Assembly (NCBI RefSeq): GCF_024679095.1
Contig: NC_066513.1
Coordinates: forward strand, 10,383,386 to 10,447,385
Length of the DNA: 64,000 nt
DNA from: Eriocheir sinensis
Lineage: Eukaryota; Arthropoda; Malacostraca; Decapoda; Varunidae
Direction: 5' to 3'
In this document: one piece after another, positions 1 to 10,971 of the stretch
How the letters are laid out: each line of letters starts with the position of its first letter
Position numbering within the stretch: position 1 is the stretch's first letter
Program-made: the position numbers and the translations under genes
The notes under the pieces: generated by a model
Told to the model about the DNA's origin: nothing
Seen by the model: only the letters and a program-made list of their open reading frames with translations
Database searches by the model: none

Positions 1-592
1 CTAATGTAAGTTAGTTCTATATACAAAACTGTGCGGGTTCAGCTAATGTAAGTTCGTTCTATATTCAAAACAGTGTGAGTTCAGTTAATGTAAGTTCGTT
101 CTATATACAAAACAGTGTGAGTTCAGCTAATGTAAGTTCGTTCTACATGCAAAACAGTGTGAGTTCAGCTAATGTAAGACCGTTCTATATACAAAACAGT
201 GTGAGTTCAGCTAATGTAAGTTCGTTCTATATACAAAACAGTGTGAGTTCAGCTAATGTAAGTTCGTTCTACATACAAAACAGTGTGAGTTCAGCTAATG
301 TAAGTTCGTTCTATATACAAAACAGTGTGAGTTCAGCTAATGTAAGTTCGTTCTATATACAAAACAGTGTGAGTTCAGCTAATGTAAGATCGTTCTATAT
401 ATAAAACAGTGTGAGTTCAGCTAATGTAAGTTCGTTCTATATGCAAAACAGTGTGAGTTCAGCTAATGTAAGTTCGTTCTATATACAAAACAGTGTGAGT
501 TCAGCTAATGTAAGTTCGTTCTATATACAAAACAGTGTGAGTTCAGCTAATGTAAGTTCGTTTTATATACAAAACAGTGTGGGTTCAGCTAA
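1..592 (+). repeat. 42-bp minisatellite, about 14 units
   Basis: Units are 42 bp and read TGTGAGTTCAGCTAATGTAA followed by a GTTCGTTCTATATACAAAACAG-like half. Because 42 is a multiple of three, one frame stays open across many units and gives a 14-residue repeat containing SSANVSSFYIQNSV. There is no sign that this is a real protein. The same minisatellite with about four units lies at 29397-29568 (reverse), 34415-34588 and 50447-50620. Confidence 0.95.
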
Positions 593-925
593 AATGGTTT
601 ACAGCATTACTTCCACAATAGGATCCGCTTTCTACTGTTTATCCGTTTCTATTCACTACAATGTAAGCATACGCTATGGCAAAGTGATGTCTCTTTACAC
701 CCATTCGAAGAAGGCTTTACGAAAATACTCTCAAAGACACAGAATGCTAAATAAGATGGCTCATATGCTTTAGCATTATTAATAAATTTCACAGTATATC
801 CCGCAGGTGGGAATCTTATTCTTGTGATCATCATTGGGTGCTCAGCAAGCGTTGTCTTGTTCTCACAGGCACACAAATTTCCATGCAGTTTTTCCATGCT
901 GCATGGTTCTTTTTCATTTCCCGCC
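593..925. other. Segment present only in copy A
   Basis: This 333-bp stretch separates the minisatellite from the LINE fragment in copy A. In the other three copies the minisatellite runs straight into the LINE fragment at a GTGCGAACGAGGGAAG junction. I recognise no domain on either strand. A minus-strand reading frame at 649-897 is open for 82 codons but has no motif I can name. Confidence 0.5.
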
Positions 926-1240
926 GCAGGATAGTTTCCTTAAGCAGTTAATTAGAACACCAACGAGGGAAGAAAATATTTTGGATTTGTTGTTAACTAA
1001 TAAAGAGGACATAATAAGCAACATTGAGGTTGGGGGTTCATTAGGTAACAGTGATCATTAGGAAATTAGATTTAATATTAAATGGGAGGATAGAGTCAGC
1101 AGAAACAACACTTAATACCTGACTTCAGGAAGGCGGACTTCGAGGGTTTAAGAAAGCAGCTGCAAAGGCTTAAGAGAGTAAGATCAGAAGTAGCTGAGAG
1201 CTTAAACCATAGGGTTCGTTATGCTGGGAGTATAGAACGT
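926..1240 (+). pseudogene. LINE endonuclease C-terminal fragment
   Basis: The translation contains ENILDLLLTNKEDIISNIEV followed by SDH, the end of the APE-type endonuclease domain of CR1-like LINEs, where NILDL and the catalytic SDH sit in this arrangement. Downstream residues continue through LIPDFRKA and LRKQLQRLKR, as in the linker before the reverse transcriptase, and then lose similarity. No reverse transcriptase follows. The fragment is short, carries stops and frame changes, and occurs at the same relative position in all four Polinton ends, so it is cargo fixed in the Polinton rather than an independent insertion at each site. Confidence 0.75.
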
Positions 1241-1304
1241 GTAAGAGTTCCTTTTTCCTGGAGTTCACCATTGGAATACGCGTTCACCTGGGAGGCTCTC
1301 CAAC

Positions 1305-1389
1305 AATGTTTGAGCGAAACTGTAGGGATTCAGGAGTATTTATACCCAAATCAACAAGAAGATATCCATAAGGACGTGAATATATATAT

Positions 1390-1473
<84 letters not shown>

Positions 1474-1822
1474 ATATATATATACAAACTGGTTTGCCTT
1501 TTCTTTTCCGAATATTTGTCTGCCCAGACAGTGAATATGAGATAAATCTGACTTATTTAATAACACGAGGGAAGGAAAGGGAAGGGGAGGGAGGGAGGGA
1601 GGGGGGATGAGAGAGAAGAGGGAGGGAGAAAGGTATGATGGAAGGGAGAGTTGAGTGAAACTGTAGGGATTCAGGAGTATTTATACCCAAATCAACAAGA
1701 AGATATCCATAAGGACGTGAATATACAGCATATTTATATATATCGACAAACTGGTTTGCCTTCTCTTTTCCGAATATTTGTCTGCCCAGACAGTGAATTT
1801 GAGATAAATCTGACTTATTAAC
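1305..1822 (+). repeat. Tandem duplicated segment with (TA)n and G-rich tract
   Basis: A segment starting near GAGCGAAACTGTAGGGATTC occurs at about 1308-1555 and again at 1651-1822. The first copy carries a (TA)n tract of about 105 bp at 1381-1487. Between the copies lies a purine-rich run (1566-1650) of GGGAGGGAGGGAGGGAGGGG type that could form a G-quadruplex. The other Polinton copies have a single version with a very short TA run. Confidence 0.85.
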
Positions 1823-1905
1823 CCTCTCGCGCACGATGACGCATTTCGTGTCATCAAGGGTAAAAGGTTCTGGCGGACGATGACGCGAAACGCGCCATAA
1901 CAGTA
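1819..1905 (+). other. Conserved dyad block in the Polinton end
   Basis: The block contains two hairpin-like words, GATGACGCATTTCGTGTCATC-type and GATGACGCGAAACGCGCCAT, around a CAAGGGTAAAAGGTTCTGGC linker. It is preserved at about 28795-28880 (reverse), 35099-35180 and 51137-51220, better than its surroundings. A role in replication or packaging is only a guess. Confidence 0.6.
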
Positions 1906-2019
1906 AATAAAAAATGATTAAAATTTAAGTTTTCGATGAAGGTGCGTCAAATTTGCAGTTGTTGGGATAAGTTTCTTAATAATAACATATGGCAATCTTT
2001 CTAAGGAACGTAGATGAGG

Positions 2020-2235
2020 AGCTTTGAGTGATTTTTATTTGTTAGGCTACTCTGACGAGAGAAAAAAAAATACAGTTTTCTCGGCGTAACTCGGGAACTA
2101 ATAGACGTATGAGGAATTTGAAGATACCATAAGAATCCTCACTAAATTCCGCTTCGGAACATATATTCGGCTAAAAAAGTTGGCCCACAAAATTTCGAGC
2201 TAGCCGCAGATTTCTCAAGAATCAGAGGGGAATGG

Positions 2236-2282
<47 letters not shown>

Positions 2283-2560
2283 ACACACAAACACGCATGA
2301 TCCTTTTTTCACTTTATGCCTTTTCCCCCGTCTCTTCCGTACCAATTTCCCTCTCACATCGCTCTCTCTCCCTTCCCTTCGCTGACTCTGAGGTATTTCT
2401 GGGTTGCCTTAGTTTTGAGCGCTATCTTGATCTAGGGAAAAAGGTAAACTCGATGCGGGAACGTCTAAGGTCATATGACACCGAAGAGCAGGCACAACAT
2501 ATAAAGAAATGCAAGTTGAGAAAAAAAATAAGAAGAAAGAAGTTAAGAAATGAGATATAA
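2020..2560 (+). repeat. (CA)n-cored unit, single copy
   Basis: One version of the roughly 400-bp unit found as a tandem array in the other copies. It runs from CTCTGACGAGAG through ACTAATAGACGTATGAGG and GGCCCACAAAATTTC to a (CA)n core at 2236-2289, then past GGTCATATGACACCGAAGAG to AAGTTAAGAAATGAG. The segment just after the (CA)n core differs somewhat from the other copies. Confidence 0.8.
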
Positions 2561-3002
<442 letters not shown>

Positions 3003-3294
3003 TTATCTTAACCCTTCAAGTACCCCCTCTCCCGTCACCCTCCCCCCCTCCCTGCTGGGCACCCCTACTCCCGTCACCCTCCCGCTTCCGTACGCTAGCC
3101 CGAGAGGGGTGGGGGTGGGGGTGGGGGTGGGGGTGGGAGGTGAGGGGGTGGGGGGGTTGGTGAAAAGGTGAAAGAGATGGGAGGGGGGGGGTCCATATAC
3201 TCCCTCTTCCGTAATCCCCCCGCTGACCCCCCAACCCCCACTTCCAGTCCCCCCCGCTCCCAATTACCCCCACTTCCGTACATTTCTTACTACT
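3003..3294 (+). repeat. G/C-tract Polinton terminus
   Basis: The last 290 bp alternate C-runs, G-runs (GGGGTGGGGGTGGGGGTGGG at about 3104-3140) and C-runs again, ending CTTCCGTACATTTCTTACTACT. On the opposite strand this begins AGTAGTAAG, fitting the 5'-AG start described for Polintons. The other three copies have the same arrangement. Confidence 0.75.
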
Positions 3295-3304
3295 ATGATA
3301 ATAT

Positions 3305-4200
3305 CTATGCAAAAGTGGCAACGCTCCTAGAAACAGGAGCGTGTGTGAGTTTTTTACGGATGAATTTATTAAAGAATTAGGGCTCGCAGTAAATGAATGT
3401 GAAGCGAAACCCGTGAATATTGTCTCAGTGCAAAGAAACCATATTGAAATGACGGTAAAAGACAAGTTAATATGGAAGGAAAAAGTAGTTTCCAAGAATT
3501 ACTGATAACACGCGATGTAGATTCGCCGACTCCTATTGTGTTGAGTACTGATTTTTCATGCAACACGAGATCATTTTGAAAACATTGCAACTAACTGAGG
3601 AACAAAAGGAACGAAGCTGAAAACTGATAATAAAAGGGGAAACCATACCAATACAACCCATTATGCCAGGAAAAATGTGTCTTATATCTAGAGGTGAAGG
3701 ATCTTTGCTAAATGTAGATGGAAATGAAGAAAGTCTCACTGAAAATAAGGCCGTACGTTGCCAAGCAGCTGAACCTTTACAACTGCATGCATCTGTTGCA
3801 GGATACATAACGCTAGTGACGCAACTACAGGCAACTGAAGCTTTATTTGAGCCTTGTGTTAGTACTCCTCAGGCTAGAGTCTTGTGCTCAGGGATAGTTA
3901 AGTTGACCCCTTCACCTGACAATCAAAGGTCTTATGTCACTGTGTCGTATTTGCATGTTGAAAGTGAAAATATAGAGATAGATGATAATACATACAACGT
4001 TAGGATTTGTGAAGCCTGTCACTCATGAGCAATACGCTGATCTGCCACAAGTATCTAGTGTACAGACCGCTGACACAGTTAAGACAGACTTGAAGCCCGC
4101 AGAGCTTGAAGCAAGGAAGAAAAGCCTCTTTCAAATTGCTGATGCTAAATTCCCAAGTGAAGAGAGAGAATCAGGTTTTAAAATCCTTAATACATAAATA
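3305..4200 (+). pseudogene. Gypsy aspartic protease and following linker, copy 1
   Basis: The frame near 3309 reads KVATLLETGACVSF, where ETGA replaces the usual DTGA/DSGA catalytic triplet of retroviral-type aspartic proteases. Frame changes follow at 3360-3660. A 121-codon open stretch at 3663-4028 and a second at 3982-4197 (AKFPSEERESGF) cover the protease-to-RT linker. The same sequence occurs at 44700-45540 and 61455-62335. The glutamate in place of aspartate is also present in copy 3 (copy 2 is frameshifted there), so it may be typical of the family. Confidence 0.7.
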
Positions 4201-5095
4201 TATAACAGTGTTTTCCACAGAACAAGAACCATTAACAGTAACGCCCTATTTTTTTAAGCACCATCAAGCAAAACACTGAAGAGTGTGTGTACAGGTGTCC
4301 ATATAACATATATATCATCAGTAGTATGAATATATAATATCGCTACAGCAACAGGCTGTGATTCACCTGAATTCCTTCGATCCCCTATAATGCCCACCCC
4401 CCAGTGCCAAAAAAAAAAAAGGGACTACGACTTTGTCTGTCTGGACGGGCACTTGACACTACGGGACGACCGGTACCCACTCCCTAATGTAACTACAATA
4501 CTCAATGAATTGGAAGATAGTAAGTTTTTTTCTTGCCTAGACTTGAAACAGGGTTACCATCAAATCCCCCTAGATGAAATTAGCAGAGAGAAGACGGCAT
4601 TTTCTTCTCCAGCAGAACATTGGGAATTTACTTCCCTCTCCTTTGGCCTTAAAACAGCCCCGTCCTGCTTCCAGAAAATAATAAACACTGTCCTTACAGG
4701 ACTATTAAATAACAAGGTTCAGGTGTACCTTGATGACAAATATCCTGGGCGATACATTTTCTAATCATGTAGATAACTTAGAACAAATTCTGGATCGCTT
4801 AAAGGAAGCCAAACTGACTATAAAGATGGAGAAGTGTAACTTTTTTAAGGACAAAGTAGATTACCTGAGCCATGTCATCAGCTCAGAGGGAATAAGACCT
4901 CAATCTAGCAAGCTGGAGGCCATGCAAAACATCCTGGCCCCCCAAACTGTTCATGGTTTACAGTCATTTCTTGGACTGACTAATTATTATCGCAAAATTA
5001 TTGCAAATTATTCACAAATTATTGCTTCTCTTCTAAAGAAGGAAGCCCCATGTATGAGATTGAGCAAAGACTCAGAGAAAAAAGGCATAATGTGA
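4201..5095 (+). pseudogene. Gypsy reverse transcriptase, copy 1 (frameshifted)
   Basis: RNA-dependent DNA polymerase of an LTR retrotransposon. Visible motifs in order are RDDRYPLPNV, FSCLDLKQGYHQIPLDE, a TAFSSPAEHWEFTSLSFGLK region, APSCFQKI and the catalytic VQVYLDD at about 4710-4737. Just after YLDD a short deletion relative to copies 2 and 3 shifts the frame; the domain continues in another frame through FLGLTNYYRKI to about 5030. The N-terminal fingers at 4201-4390 are badly degraded. The sequence then jumps to a segment that in copy 3 lies some 730 bp further on, so RNase H is absent. Confidence 0.85.
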
Positions 5096-6176
5096 AGATG
5101 CCGTCCCTGTTAGAGGTACAGGTGAAAAATGTGTTATATTGTGTTGAAGACGCCCCTGTTAGAGGTACAGGTGGAAAATGTGTTATATTGTGTTGAAGAC
5201 GCCCCTGTTAGAGGTACAGGTGAAAAATGTGTTATATTGTGTTGAAGACGCCCCTGTTAGAGGTACAGGTGGAAAATGTGTTATATTGTGTTGAAGACGC
5301 CCCTGTTAGAGGTACAGGTGAAAAATGTGTTATATTGTGTTGAAGACGCCCCTGTTAGAAGTACAGGCGGAAAATGTGTTATATTGTGTTGAAGACGCCC
5401 CTGTTAGAGGTACAGGCGGAAAATGTGTTATATTGTGTTGAAGACGCCCCTGTTAGAAGTACAGGCGGAAAATGTGTTATATTGTGTTGAAGACGCCCCT
5501 GTTAGAGGTACAGGCGGAAAATGTGTTATATTGTGTTGAAGACGCCCCTGTTAGAGGTACAGGTGAAAAATGTGTTATATTGTGTTGAAGACGCCCCTGT
5601 TAGAGGTACAGGTGAAAAATGTTTTTATTGTGTTGAAGACGCCCCTGTTAGAGGTACAGGCGGAAAATGTGTTATATTGTGTTGAAGACGCCCCTGTTAG
5701 AGGTACAGGTGGAAAATGTGTTATATTGTGTTGAAGACGCCCCTGTTAGAGGTACAGGCGGAAAATATGTTATATTGTGTTGAAGACGCCCCTGTTAGAG
5801 GTACAGGCGGAAAATGTGTTGTATTGTGTTGAAGACGCCCCTGTTAGAGGTACAGGTGGAAAATGTGTTATATTGTGTTGAAGACGACCCTGTTAGAGGT
5901 ACAGGCGGAAAATGTGTTAGATTGTTTTGAAGACGCCCCTGTTAGAGGTACAGGTGAAAAATGTGTTATATTGTGTTGAAGACGCCCCTGTTAGAGGTAC
6001 AGGTGGAAAATGTATTATATTGTGTTGAAGACGCCCTGTTAGAGGTACAGGCGGAAAATGTGTTATATTGTGTTGAAGATGCCCCTGTTAGAGGTACAGG
6101 TGGAAAATGTGTTATATTGTGTTGAAGATGCCCCTGTTAGAGGTACAGGCGGAAAATATGTTATATTATGTGGAAG
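5096..6176 (+). repeat. 49-bp minisatellite inside Gypsy copy 1, about 22 units
   Basis: Units of 49 bp carry CCCCTGTTAGAGGTACAGG, then TGAAAAATGTGTTATATTGT and GTTGAAGACG. Variants alternate GGTGAAAAA, GGTGGAAAA and GGCGGAAAA. The array lies where the RNase H to integrase linker should be. Because 49 is not a multiple of three, each unit shifts the frame. Copy 3 enters the same array at 63956, where the window ends. Confidence 0.95.
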
Positions 6177-7490
6177 ATGGGCATAATGTGAAGATGCCGC
6201 CCCTGTCAGAGTTGCAGGTGGAAAATAATGTGTTTTAGTGAATCCGTACGGAGAAGCCACAAAGGTGGTGGTTCTACCCCCCAAATATGTCCAAGGTGAT
6301 AACTCTGGCTCATTCGTCGCCACTGCAGGACACGGATGAACCAAAGTTACGTTATCTCGGTGTAGAAAGTTTTCTTTCTGGCCTAGAATTAAACGGGATG
6401 TAGAGAATTATGTAAGGAAGTGCGTCATGTTAGTCGTTTTAAAAGTGAGTTGGGAACTTGCACCCTGCTCCTTGGCGGCATTATCCAGACGTCACCGCTC
6501 CTTTTGGAAGAATACACATGGACCTTGTGGGTCCCATGGGTGTATCGGACAATGGGGTTCGATACGCAATGCCCATAGTTGATGTTTTACAAGGTATTTG
6601 ATTACAGTACCCTTACGGAGTAAGGAAGCCCGAAAATGGCAAAGGCGTTGTACGTGGATGTTGTTTGTGTATACGGTGTTCCTCAGACAGTTGTTACAGA
6701 TCAAGTTTCAGAGTTTGTTAATTCGGTGATGCAGGAGATAACTTCTGAACTCATGCAACACGCGAAAATAACGGCTTACCATCCAAGTGCAAATGGAATA
6801 ATAGAGCGCACAAATTATACCATTGTTAACATTTTGAGGACAATGGTTCTAGGAAATGTGTCCATTTGGGATATAATGGTACTTGCAGCCACCCTGGTCT
6901 TTAATGCTGCGTATCATCGCACCATAAAGGAGTCCCCTTTTTATCGAGAGAGACAGAGAGAGGATTTTTAGAGATCCTCGTATGCCCTACACTATGCAGC
7001 TCTGGTATGATATCGACTCCTATAAAGAGGAAATGGCTGCAACTGCAAGGAAATTTTTATATTTACTCCTGTAAAGAGGAAATGGCTGCAATTGCAAGGA
7101 AAGTTTATGATAGATGCCAGGTTTACATTGAAGAAAGTAGAAAAGAAGTGGAAAAGTACTACAAACCTACAAAAATCAAAACTATCAGCGTTGGAAACAG
7201 TGTTCCTCAAACAGAAAATAAAATAAAAAGTTGCAACCTATTTTTGATGGACCCTATAGAGTAATAGAGAAGATCAGTAATATAGTGGTAAAAATTAGGA
7301 ACCTCAGGACTAGTAAGGTTTCAACGGTCAACACAGATAGAGTAAAGGTCCATGAAGACTGCATCGATGTGCAGCAATGTCCAACGGTTAGGCGAGCATA
7401 CCCTTTAAATCCAGAAACAGATACTGAAATATTTTCTGCATTGCTCAACCCTGGTACTGAGACTAATTCTACCAAAAATGATAACTCGTA
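6177..7490 (+). pseudogene. Gypsy integrase, copy 1
   Basis: The N-terminal zinc-binding part is traceable at about 6290-6440 (FWPRIKRDVENYVRKCVM in broken frames). The catalytic core follows: HMDLVGPMGV near 6508 for the first aspartate, VVTDQVSEFVN near 6690 for the second, and YHPSANGIIERTN near 6777 containing the glutamate. A C-terminal GPY/F-like module is seen at 7240-7350 (FDGPYRVIEKI, then TDRVKVH). A short tandem repeat of TATAAAGAGGAAATGGCTGC at 7018-7100 interrupts it. Several frame changes make it non-functional as read. Confidence 0.85.
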
Positions 7491-9078
7491 GCGGAGAAGT
7501 GACTGCTACTCATGACACATTAAATAATGTTCGTTCTACAACAGCAATAAACAGCTGATGCACAGGCCGTACCTTCTCAGGCTACTCCCAAACTTTCAGA
7601 GCCGCCTCGGCATAGATAAAGCCTTCGCTCTTCCTCTACGGTACAGGAGTTGCCTAATATAGTGTCAAAGCCAATACGATATAAAACAAGAATAATGTAT
7701 AAGGATGAAAATGCGATAATTAAGCGCAAATATGACGAAGTAAACCACAGATTTATTTGACTCTTTCGGTGTACGACTCAATAACACAACACGTGCTGGC
7801 CTAAGTTTCACACCAACATACTATCTATATTTTAGTTCTCACAGACAGAATGTTGAAATGTTATTCAAATGTCACCTGAGTATCCAGCTGTAAAAGCAAT
7901 AAAATACACACTCTTTAATTTTGAAAATGAATTCAGTTCATTGTTGCATCATCTAAGAAAAGTTTTAGGCTATGTGATGACTACTAATCCAAACAAGCTG
8001 CATACTTCAATGAATTATAGAAAAAAAAAACGAGAAATAATTATTCTTTTAAGGATCCTTGTCTAATAACCTATTTGGTACTGCGACCCAGGCTCAAGGT
8101 GACGCGATTTATTGGATAAAATAGAGTACCAGAGTCATTAACTGAGAAAGATTTTATATAGTTAAATTTTCATTATAAAAACTCAACATCGTTAAGTAAT
8201 ATGCATGCATGCAATCTGCCTTTAATAGGCTATATTCGACTGTAGATGTATTGAACCAAGTTGTGCGCCAATTTTCTGTAGACTTTGGCATTAGGAAGAG
8301 AAAAAAGCTCCTACAAGCATTGTTGAATTTTGACTTAGCATTGAGACACATAAGTCCAGGTATACAAGATTTAGAGTTGAGTCTGCAGGCTCCCTTGCAA
8401 ACATACATAACTCCAACCATTATGTGAGAAACAGTTGTTAAGTACATTAAAGGAAGCCTAGGTTCGGCCTCCGGGTTTTTTGTGTCTTGCAGTTCCTGAT
8501 TTTTTAGCTTTATATAGGGATGTAATAACTGTCCTCCAGGACAACGGCTTTCCACGATTCTCGTAATTTCTGTCTCACCAAACCTTTACGAGGAGATCCG
8601 CCTGACACCTTTGATGTCTTTCGAATCGACTCCCTTCCATTTTCTGTGCAGGATGGCACTTACTTTCTTATGTATAGTGTTAATTCAATATGTGTTGCCT
8701 TCAGTGAGAAAAGGAAAAATAAATTTTCTGCTTTCAAGTATAGAACACTGTAACAAGAATAACCATATGTTAGTTTGTCCTCCCACAGGCCCCGTCTATG
8801 AGGCTAGTCACGCAGCCTCTTGTGAATCGGCTGCTTTCTTGAATCATGAGTCAGTGATCAACCTCTGCCACACAATAATTGAAAACATTTCCCCCTATGT
8901 TTATAAAAGGTCCTGGCTACTGGACCTATTCACTTGCCTCCCCCATTACTCTGACACTCACATGCCATACCAATCCTGTAAACAAACATACTGTCAGCCT
9001 GACGGGTAGTGGGATATTGACGCTTCGGCAAGGTTGCAGCGCCCACAGCCCATCCCTGACACTTCCTTGTAAATATGA
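7491..9078 (+). pseudogene. Env-like region of Gypsy copy 1 (class I fusion-protein type)
   Basis: This region follows the integrase, where errantivirus-type elements carry env. A basic run YRKKKRE at about 8015-8036 resembles a furin-type cleavage site. It is followed, in a shifted frame near 8065, by NNLFGTATQ, which recalls the start of the membrane-fusion subunit in baculovirus F-like proteins. A helical stretch at 8209-8427 could be the heptad-repeat region. The part at 8770-9080 has many cysteines and a GSGILTLRQGC motif like the later ectodomain of such proteins. Stops and frameshifts occur throughout, so no intact protein is encoded. The family assignment is inference from position and short motifs. 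Confidence 0.55.
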
Positions 9079-9079
9079 T

Positions 9080-9096
9080 AGGAAAGGGAAGGAAAG
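9080..9096 (+). other. Polypurine tract of Gypsy copy 1
   Basis: The run AGGAAAGGGAAGGAAAG lies directly before the sequence shared with the LTRs at 42154 and 59282. This is where the plus-strand primer of a retroelement is expected. Confidence 0.7.
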
Positions 9097-10144
9097 CAAT
9101 TAGTCAGATATACTAAAGTCGTAAACATCTGATAAGACAAACACTAACAAGGAGGGTTACGGAAAATACCCAGACCCAGAAATAGATACCCAGTAGGCGG
9201 AGTCAGAAAGTGTGGATGACCATTCAGAAGACGCTAAACATGTCACGTGCGGTGTAACGACATGCTATAAGCGAATAACTTAACAGAGAAGTCACTGTGG
9301 GAGTGTCTTAAGAGTGAATCACGAATAGCAGGAGAAGTAAGCAATATAACATAATGAGCGAGCCAATGGTTGTTGACAGGAAGTATTGGCTACTGGTTAT
9401 GTAGAAAATTAAGGCGTGTCAAGGATGTAGTTCCGCCTCAAGCAAAGAAAAATGTGACCTAGAAATCGGTAGTAGGGGCAGACCGAGCCTTGCTCTCGCT
9501 TCAAGCAGTGCTGCTACTCACTCAGCTGAGAATGGCTGTTGTGATCTTAATCGTGAGTAGAAATACGAAAATCTAAAGGAAACCGACTGTATTGTCCTGG
9601 AGATTATAATGTAGGAGATGTGTTGTAAGATTGTGAGTGGGAGAGGATTGTGATTATTTTATTGCGATGTAAAGCAATGGTAGAAACCACTAGATGTGGT
9701 ATAATTTGGTGCTTCCGTGAATTGTAGTAAATTATACTATAGGAATGTGTTATTAGGATTTGTGAGGAGAGTACTTAATTCTTGTGATGTAAGCAGAGAG
9801 ATACAAACCAAATCTTGTGGAATGACGAGTGTTATTATTATTGGCAACAATTGAGCACATATTGTAGTATTATGTTTAAGACATGTCGTTGGTCATATGT
9901 TGTATCCATTGCTGAATATGCCAAAGTGTTATGATCGTCTGAGCATAGAATATTGCGTAAGGCAATTACTTTCATTTAATTTTAAATGAATGTATATTTT
10001 CTTTTTCCCTTGTTTATCCCCGAACTCCAGTCTCCAACAACAACTTAAGCTGGATCACGCTACCAGGGATACGAGAAGGTGAGATAATTTGATTACTGAC
10101 AAAGTGGGACAAAGAATTAAACTAAGAAAAGGAGGGCCTAAAAA
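9097..10144 (+). mobile_element. 3' LTR of Gypsy copy 1
   Basis: About 1.05 kb matching the 5' LTRs of copies 2 and 3 through words such as GATACCCAGTAGGCG, CAGGAAGTATTGGC, GTTATTATTATTGGCAACAA and CTACCAGGGATACGAGA. Similarity stops after GGGCCTAAAA at about 10144, the point where the other two copies enter a primer-binding-like site. It is shorter than its relatives at the U3 end, lacking the first part and most of the 138-bp repeats. Confidence 0.75.
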
Positions 10145-10786
10145 CAACAATCACGTCAAGGTTAACACCAAAGGAGACAAGGAAATGACTTTAGATATGA
10201 TAATGTACATTTATTTGTTTGCTTTCCGACCAAAGAATGAATTCTAGACTGACGAGTCAGTATTGAGGTGGGTACGAGAGGAACCTTAGCGCCCATCAGC
10301 CGCGGACGACACAGAGTAAACACCTCGAGCACAGAATATACATAAATTCATGAATAATACTCATACATGGGAGAAGGCACCACTGCGAAGGGTTTCACAC
10401 CCTCAAGATAAAACACTTTACAACAATAGTTATCTGTTGCATCCTGCCGAGTCACAATATCAGGCAAAGAAATTATTTACTCATGAGAAATGCCAGAACC
10501 TGTGGATGAATAACCATATAGGAAAATACGAGACCGCGAGGAACTCACACCAGCAACGCCACTCAACCGGGACATAGAAATATTACAATTTCCTCCTAAC
10601 TGTTCACATTTACAGATGAACAATGACTATTTTATGGGGACCTAACTTTACGACACGGTCTATAGCGATGAGTAAGGCTCGATTACAGTCTCTGCTGACT
10701 CTAGGAGTGCACGCAGGTTTTCTCTTCGCTATAGAGAGGTGGTAACGTTGCTCAACCTTGAGGGAGATGATGAATCATAAGGGGTA
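10145..10786. other. Unassigned flank after Gypsy copy 1
   Basis: No element or domain recognised. An open stretch of 75 codons at 10350-10577 has no recognisable motif and ordinary composition. I read this as non-coding flanking DNA. Confidence 0.4.
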
Positions 10787-10794
10787 ATATGTGT

Positions 10795-10832
<38 letters not shown>
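10787..10832. repeat. (GT)n microsatellite
   Basis: Uninterrupted GT dinucleotides for most of its length, with a GTGTCTGTGT start. Confidence 0.95.
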
Positions 10833-10833
<1 letters not shown>

Positions 10834-10971
10834 GTGACCAGTGACCGGTGTATCAACGACCTGTAATCGAGGAGGAGGAATGAGGAGTCACGAGGCGATA
10901 AACATGGGAAAAATAAATTATTCAACTTTGTTACTCGTTGGGAGACTACTTATTATACTGGCGAGTAAGGG

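Larger units (their letters stand above)
3295..10144 (+). mobile_element. Gypsy-type LTR retrotransposon copy 1, 5' part replaced by Polinton A
   Basis: Order is protease, linker, reverse transcriptase, a minisatellite, integrase with zinc finger, core and GPY/F-like tail, an Env-like region, a polypurine tract and a 3' LTR. That is the order of a Gypsy element with an envelope, errantivirus-like in layout. RNase H is missing through a deletion at about 5030. Every reading frame is broken. The 5' LTR and leader are not in the window because Polinton A occupies the left side. Related copies start at 42154 and 59282. Confidence 0.85.

Noticed and set aside
75..773. Open frames made of a 14-residue repeat
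   Set aside because: The 42-bp unit keeps frame automatically; no start context, domain or independent copy supports a protein.
5096..6176. CRISPR-like direct repeats
   Set aside because: The 49-bp units are contiguous without unique spacers and lie in a eukaryotic retroelement.
10350..10577. Open frame of 75 codons as a small gene
   Set aside because: No motif and no conserved copy; expected by chance in this length of DNA.
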